Shown here one piece after another: positions 57,737 through 64,000 of a DNA stretch of 64,000 nt. Source of the DNA: Lingula anatina (taxonomy: Eukaryota > Brachiopoda > Lingulata > Lingulida > Lingulidae); NCBI RefSeq assembly GCF_001039355.2, contig NW_019775746.1, forward strand, positions 1,512,524-1,576,523. The letters run 5' to 3'. Positions within the stretch are counted from its first letter, which is position 1. The number at the start of each line of letters is the position of its first letter. Under the pieces are notes generated by a model, which was not told where the DNA came from, ran no database searches, and saw only the letters and a program-made list of their open reading frames with translations. Both the position numbers and the translations under genes were made by a program.

Positions 57737-60700
57737 TGTTCATTGTTCCCACTTTAATGTTAGACAGAAGAATTGTGGCGCATGTTAATTCCGGTGGACC
57801 ACACGGGCATTCCCATAGGGTTGTATTTTATGTATTGAACTAGGTGAGTATCTGCCTGTTTTGGTACGTAGTTAATATTTAAGTAACGTCGGTGTATAAG
57901 GTAATTTCTTTGTGATGCTTGTAACCTGAGATGCAACACCATATTGCAAAACTAATATGTGGGAAAGAGGACATGCTTTTTACACACCTAGAAATAAGAT
58001 CTCAATTTGCTTGTCTGTTTTATGAAGCTGCACTCTAGGATCGTATTCTTACTAGAGGTTAAGAGAGAGAGAGAGGGGGGAGGGGGAGGGGGAGAGCGAG
58101 GGAGGGAGAGATACCTTGAAGTTGTGAGAAAAAGAAAGAAGAGTGATCTTCTTCCATTTCTCTTGATTTCAGTTTCGTTTTTGCCAAGGTAATTGTCTTA
58201 GGTCAGAGCCACTAAAAGTTTGAATAATAACGAAAGAAACTGCTCGACCAAATTAAAATTTTTTCTTCTTTATATGTTTCCATGCATTACATAATATTCC
58301 ATGACAGGTTATAGTTCAAAGATGAACCAACATGCCAGCTAGTAAATCGGAATAAGTCACCCGATTTGCAAATATATTGCCTTGATACGTGTACTATTGC
58401 AACTACTAAGGTTGTTTGTTCCTAACCGGTTTTTGCTATAAAGTGTAAAATATGAATTAGGTGTAATAAATTATTTTTGGGGATTGAATTTCGTATAATA
58501 GTGTATGATAATTTGTGTCATAAAATCGTCTTTTTAGTTTTCTTTTACATATTTTTGTTTTTTTCTAAAACAGTAGTCGACAGAAAAATTGAATAACAAG
58601 ACAAAATTCTCTATACCAATTTTTCAGTTCACCTGTATTATTGTTACGCCCCTTAGATTCGTGAGGGTAAAAGGGTTGGGTATCTTGAATATTTTTATCT
58701 CTTAACGGTGTGTGACCCTACATTTGAAATACATTAATAGAATTTCTAAAAAGTTTTTTTTTATAAGAATTATTTTCAATTATCATATGTAATTAATTGC
58801 GATAATTTAAGTAAAAAAAGAGTTTTGGTAGGCATAAGCTTTGAACTTGCAAGGCAAAACATTGATAAATGAGAAGCGGCCTTGCATCAACCCCAACAAG
58901 GCAGACGACTGGAGGACGAGATTAAATACGAACGCAATATACAATTGGCGGGAAAAGTCGAGATGTTGGGAAACACACGAAGGCTAAATACATAAAAGGA
59001 AGGCATCATTTTAGCGTCCCAAGCTAATGGAGCAAACAGGACTTAAGAAGCTTTCCATTGGCAAATATGAAGATGAAAGCGAAGTAAACATCCCAGAATA
59101 AGCTGGGTGCAGGCAAACACGACTTTCTCTCTTGTGAGTATATTGAACGACTTGGCTAGGGTGAAACTGTCGCGGTTTGGTACCTGTTATGAGATAGGTG
59201 AGGAGTTTATTAACAATGAGTGGTCAGCAGAAGAAACGGGAAGCTTAAACTATTGTGGGTATATACTTTACTTAACATGCATTGATAATTAGCGTAACAT
59301 TTTTTCTGCGTAGGTTAGGTTGAAATAGTGATGGCAGAAAATCTAAGCGTTACCACTAATGATACACAAGTTCACTTTCATCACTAACGCGAAATATTTT
59401 AATGAAAATTTTGAAAATAACAAAAGCATGTGAGTGGTTCATTGAAATAAGTCCTTTTCTGGGACACGCTTGAAGAGTTATTTGGAGTTAGGTAAGAAAG
59501 GGAAAATTCTTGGAGTTAGGTAAGAAAGGGATAATTCACGCATCTTCGAAGTGGAGTACGAAGGAAAACGATAATTATTTTCTGCCTTTAAATCACATTA
59601 TTGCCATTCATTTTCTTATTTTTTCTTATTCTTATTTCTTACTTTCCAAACTGTTGGCAATCATCAAATGCGTTAAGACCAATTTCATAATCTTAACCGA
59701 TTTAAATTTCATTGAAAATTAAGTGAAATATTGTCGATTAAAAGGCAGTCTCAAAACCGTCTTAAGGCAGTATATACTAACATAATTAGTACAAGTCTCA
59801 AATCTTTGACAAAGGAGCATTTACAGGCTAAACGAAGATCATATCCAGAAGCATGGCAGCATGTCCAGAAACATGAATCCACACAAGGCAAGATGTTGGC
59901 ATAGCTGAGTGTAATTCGCCATCAGCTGTGCTGCGGATTGCCACCTATGGGTTCGTTACTTCTTCTAACTGGGCAAGAATCAAAACGTTTTGTATCAGGA
60001 GAGACCTATCTTAGTGTGGTATAAGTGAGTATGTTTCATAAAAGGTTATATGCGCATTTGCTAAATTGACGTGTTACAACGTCAACTTATTTACAATGAA
60101 CATTTTAGAGAGAATGATGTGCCATATAAAGTTCTGTTCTACATGTTCAGCAATTTAAGAAACACTTTCGACGTAATTCAGAATTGAGCATTTTACACAA
60201 AAACAAAAATATCCGTTCTGTCACATTATTATACTATATTCTCTTCTTGTTTTTGCTGAAGCAAATATGTTTGCATTGTATCATAAGCCCTGCGAGTCAT
60301 TACAAAATAAAAAAAAAGCAAATATTACAGAGAAAGATATGTAAAGGCGGGAATTCTCCACCCAATAATAAAATCTTCACCTGGTTGTTAAAACAGCCGA
60401 GCAGTTTCTTACAACTGCAACAGGTGGGAGGGGACCACTCCTATGCGAAGTCACCAGACCACGCCTAAAGGCCCACACTGTGTTTACCAAAGATTAACGC
60501 GTGCTAAAGCAAGTAGACTTAGGGTTGACTTTCACTACGGCAGTAATCCTTCTTATTTGACTTTTTGAGCAATGTTATAAACTGGGTTTTTTTAAAGTAG
60601 CATGACGTGATCCTAAAAAAGACTCAGTTGAAATTTGAAGTGGCTATGTCTACGTGTGGATTCGGCCAAACCTACATGTATGAGGCATTTCTCGGAACAC

Positions 60701-63450
60701 ACCATTGGCGTTTACAAGTCTCTCTCTCTCTCTGTTCTAACATAGGGTGTTTATGTTACATCTAAGGGCGAGTCGAGTATACTATTAACTTGGCGTACAT
60801 TGCAAACAACTAACTATCAAGTGCGTTAGAGAAGACTGCTCGCCTGGACCTCACAACACACTTCTTATGGTGCAAGTTTTCACCTCAATTCTCTTCAAAT
60901 CTCAAAAGTAAACGAGTTTTGACTGAAGTGGTTGACTGAGGAATCTAAACTCAATGGCATTAGCCATTCTTAATTTTGGGAGGCAGTGTCCCAGTTTATT
61001 TTCAGCCAGATTTGACCAATGCAACTTGGCTTTTTTTCAGGTTATTCCACTTGTCTTTAAACGTTTCTGGCATCCAAACTAATGTATTTGTATGTATTTA
61101 AATTAAATAGTATGTGACATCTTTCACTGGAAATGTTGACATTTATTTGTCCTGCTGTAATTAGAAAGCAACTATAATCACTAGAGAAAAATATTCACAA
61201 GCCAATACAAGACATTTAATATTGGAAGCATTATTATTATTAATAGATATATAACATACATCCATACAAAGTTCCTAAATAATCAATAAGGATCATTGTA
61301 GCCTATTTCATATTTCTTATCCAGCTGCATAAGCACATTTGATTAAATCTAAATATACAAACCCCTATCACCTGCATGTCTAGCACAGTATTGCAAAGTG
61401 TTCCATACCATCACAGTTCCACAACAAGTGCATCCCAAATTTATTTCTACATCTAAGTTGAAATCTCCTACAAGATAGGAAAATGCAATTTTTATCATGT
61501 TTATGAAGGTTCATTATAATTGTGTCACCCAGTGGCAAACGATTCCTATTGTGTGGTCTGACAACAAGTAATATGAAGGCAAATACAATGTGCTGCAATG
61601 TGTAAGCACAATATTTAACCGATGATAGTATGAATAAATACACATGGAATAATGGATGAAATTCTTAAATATGTCTTACATGCAGATTTCTTCAAAACCA
61701 TGTTATCTTTGTTACAGCAGTGTTAGTGAAATATTACTTTAAAATGGTTTGATTTTCTAAAATCAGTTACAGAATAACAATTATAGCCATTGGTAACATT
61801 TTAAATTCCAGTCATCAGGTTAATTAACCTTCCCTTCAAGAGACTGGCACGATGTATTTTTAAACTTTATGAACCAAGTGAAATATTCCTAAGGCAGATA
61901 GTATCAAAAAACTTGGATTCAGTTTCACAAGGCATTATCTTTTCACACCCAGTGGTATAATTACCCCCAAAGTAATTGTTGCATAATGAATATAGTATAT
62001 TATGATCATATTTCAAATCACATACATATATATATGTTACATATTAAAAACATACAAATTTTGTTTTTCCTCCAGGCACTTCATTGTAACCTTTGCAAAA
62101 GGCAGATGCTCAAGTGGAGTTTGCACATATTAGGATTAACTGTCTAGTATATGTTTCAAAGAAATATATCTGAAAATAGAATTATCAAAATACAAGGCCA
62201 TCTTAACTGCACCATTTAGTATTGAAGACACCACTACGTCGGCAGCAGACTATATTGCATAATACCATAATAAAGTACAAACAACCGGCACCTCACAAAA
62301 TTTATATGAATAAATAATTCATGATCGTTATTGCTATATATATATATAGAGAGAGAGAGTGTGTAAATATGTTAATACTTTTTGTGGAAGTTTTCTTAAT
62401 AATTTTCTCAAATGTTAAATATTTATGGCAGCTTACTGTTACAATGTGTCTGGTAAAAAGCACATCTTATGCAGTCGAAAACTAGCACAGTATTGAAAAT
62501 AAAAAGACTATGAACAATACATTTGTTTGTATTCATCTCTTCACGTATAAAAAGTTCATAATGTCCTGCTGTTTGATGGCTGCAGATTGGCAGTATTTAA
62601 AATGTTTATTTTTTTCTACAGAATTAATTTTGGCAAACCCTGTGTCTTACATATCACAATATTCAATTAATATTATCTTCCAAGTTGCAGTAATATGACC
62701 AGTAGGAATATATAACATATTCACAATACAATAACACTGATTAAACAAGGAATAAATGCTACTGCAAGTTAAACAGCAGTGTGTGCTGGTACACATGGTT
62801 CTGGTTATGAATCTTCTATACAACACCCCTCATGTTTCATTTTCCTTCGCAATATCCATGGCAGAAGCTGTGGGAGGAGCTGCATATCTGGTCGTCACCA
62901 CGTAATCCTGTACTTCAACTCGCACCAGACATATTCATTTTTTACTCAAGCTGAAATAAAAAACAGGTAAAACATGTATCAACCAGATGTGTAAATGATG
63001 TTTCTAATGGTTTATCACCTAGGATGTATCAAGTCTATTAGAAAACCAAATGATGTCCATAAAACATGCAGGTTATAGGGGCATTTAATTATGAGTAATT
63101 CTACAATTAAAATTTAAAGACAGGGAAAGGTGTAATTATTTTAAAATCCTTATAATTTGTCAATTTCTAAAAAATACCCATGCAATGCATTAAATTAATT
63201 TTGGTAGGACTCAAAACCGCATACATCACAATGCAAAATTCACTGTTACATACATGAATATACAAGATTAACAAGGCAGCAAAGCTGTCAAATGTACAGA
63301 CAAAAAGCAGGAAATAACAAAAAAGGCTACTGTCAATTCTGGTGCAAAAGTACATTTTGTTCAACTGCAAATTCAACATCAAATTTTATTTATGCTCAAC
63401 AGGTAAAATTACATCTGTGTCTGTACATAAAAACGGCATTTCTTTAAAAT
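57737..63450. other. Long AT-rich stretch without a supported gene
   Basis: Contains a GA-rich tract (58058-58112), a near-duplicate pair of TTGGAGTTAGGTAAGAAAGG at 59481 and 59512, a (CT)n run at 60718-60732 and a (TA)n(GA)n tract at 62334-62360. Open frames are short. A possible minus-strand coding remnant at 62830-62914 is described under findings. Confidence 0.5.
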
Positions 63451-63451
63451 A

Positions 63452-64000
63452 ATGGCCCGATTATGCTGATTTTTGAACTCAACCTGCGATTTAGCAGGAA
63501 TGACCACTCCTGTGAGTTTAATGACAATTGGCCTATCTGTTTTTCTTATATTGTGTTTACAGTGTTGCATATATGCTGAAAAGTGAAAAAAAAAGCATAA
63601 CTACTAAAATAGTGGCCCGATCATGCCGATTTTTGAACTTGACCTGCGTTTTAGTAAGATCAATTACTCTGCATTTTAGTCCTGTATTTCTTTTTTGAAA
63701 GTTTGACAATCATAAGTAACATGGTTTTCCCATAATGGTCATCTTGGCAGCAGCACCCAAAATTGTGTTTTCTTCTATTCTGATGCAATATTACATAATG
63801 GTTAACAGCAAAATGACCGTTAATTTTTAATAATAAAATACACGTATCATGGATTTTCAGAAAATGTGACTAGCATGGGTCTTCAAGCCCGTGGAACATG
63901 CCGATTTTCGAACTTGACCTGTGTTATAGTAAGATCAATTACTCCTGTGATTTTCATGACAACAGGCCTATCGGTTTTCCTTAAAATGTGTTTACAGTGT
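63452..64000. repeat. Tandem repeat array running off the window end
   Basis: Three units begin with GTGGCCCGAT.ATGCCGATTTTTGAACTTGACCTGCG-like sequence at about 63453, 63612 and 63889, each followed by TTTAG(T/C)A.GAT. The first and third units also share CTCCTGTGA.TTT.ATGACAA..GGCCTATC.GTTTT and GTGTTTACAGTGT. Spacing is about 158 and 277 bp. No coding frame is conserved. Confidence 0.75.

Noticed and set aside
1-64000. tRNA, rRNA, CRISPR array or bacterial-type operon
   Set aside because: No cloverleaf, ribosomal or spacer-repeat signature was seen on reading either strand, and gene structure is clearly eukaryotic. A covariance-model search was not possible.

Overview
The window is nuclear DNA of an invertebrate animal, most likely a bivalve mollusc. 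Genes are intron-rich with GT-AG splice sites, introns and spacers are AT-rich and full of microsatellites and small foldback elements, the N-terminal protease/EGF/sushi/HYR gene is of an invertebrate kind, and there is a tandem family of Mab-21/cGAS-like genes of the sort expanded in bivalves. The species cannot be named from the sequence. All exon structures were built by eye from reading frame, splice consensus and phase; no transcript was available.

Layout. (1) 473-8132 (+): the last 13 exons of HYOU1 (GRP170), the ER-lumenal large Hsp70 chaperone, ending in the retention signal HIEL. (2) 10123-10815 (-): a possible three-exon, 78-residue coiled-coil gene. (3) 12178-21395 (-): a complete 14-exon gene for a secreted trypsin-like protease of 730 residues, with an unusual order: catalytic domain first, then EGF, EGF, sushi, EGF, HYR, HYR, sushi. 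(4) 24200-25168 (-): a three-exon gene for a 96-residue secreted peptide rich in proline and cysteine, with a TATA box. I do not recognise its family. (5) 29434-51000 (-): three tandem paralogues of a Mab-21/cGAS-like nucleotidyltransferase (called A, B and C here). A and C are intact with all three catalytic acidic positions; B has at least two frameshifts and is a pseudogene. (6) 53192-55076 (+): a decayed non-LTR retrotransposon with reverse transcriptase motifs. (7) 55-64 kb: mostly non-coding, with one short transposable element, one possible terminal exon and a tandem repeat running off the end.

The most notable content is the cGAS-like cluster. Its genes share a 23-nt first coding exon (two candidate versions for gene A) and one large second exon. 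Their C-terminal tails are assembled from repeated modules whose copy number differs between paralogues, with a degraded extra module just after the stop codon. Surrounding DNA contains direct repeats of the upstream regions, so the array grew by segmental duplication. The protease, the Cys-rich secreted peptide and the cGAS-like genes could all belong to host defence, but that is inference; nothing shows them to act together.

At least four families of short non-autonomous elements are visible. One has TTAA target sites and a matching empty site elsewhere in the window. Another has CAGGGGCG termini and 5-bp target duplications. A third is a foldback family with GATCGATC-type ends.
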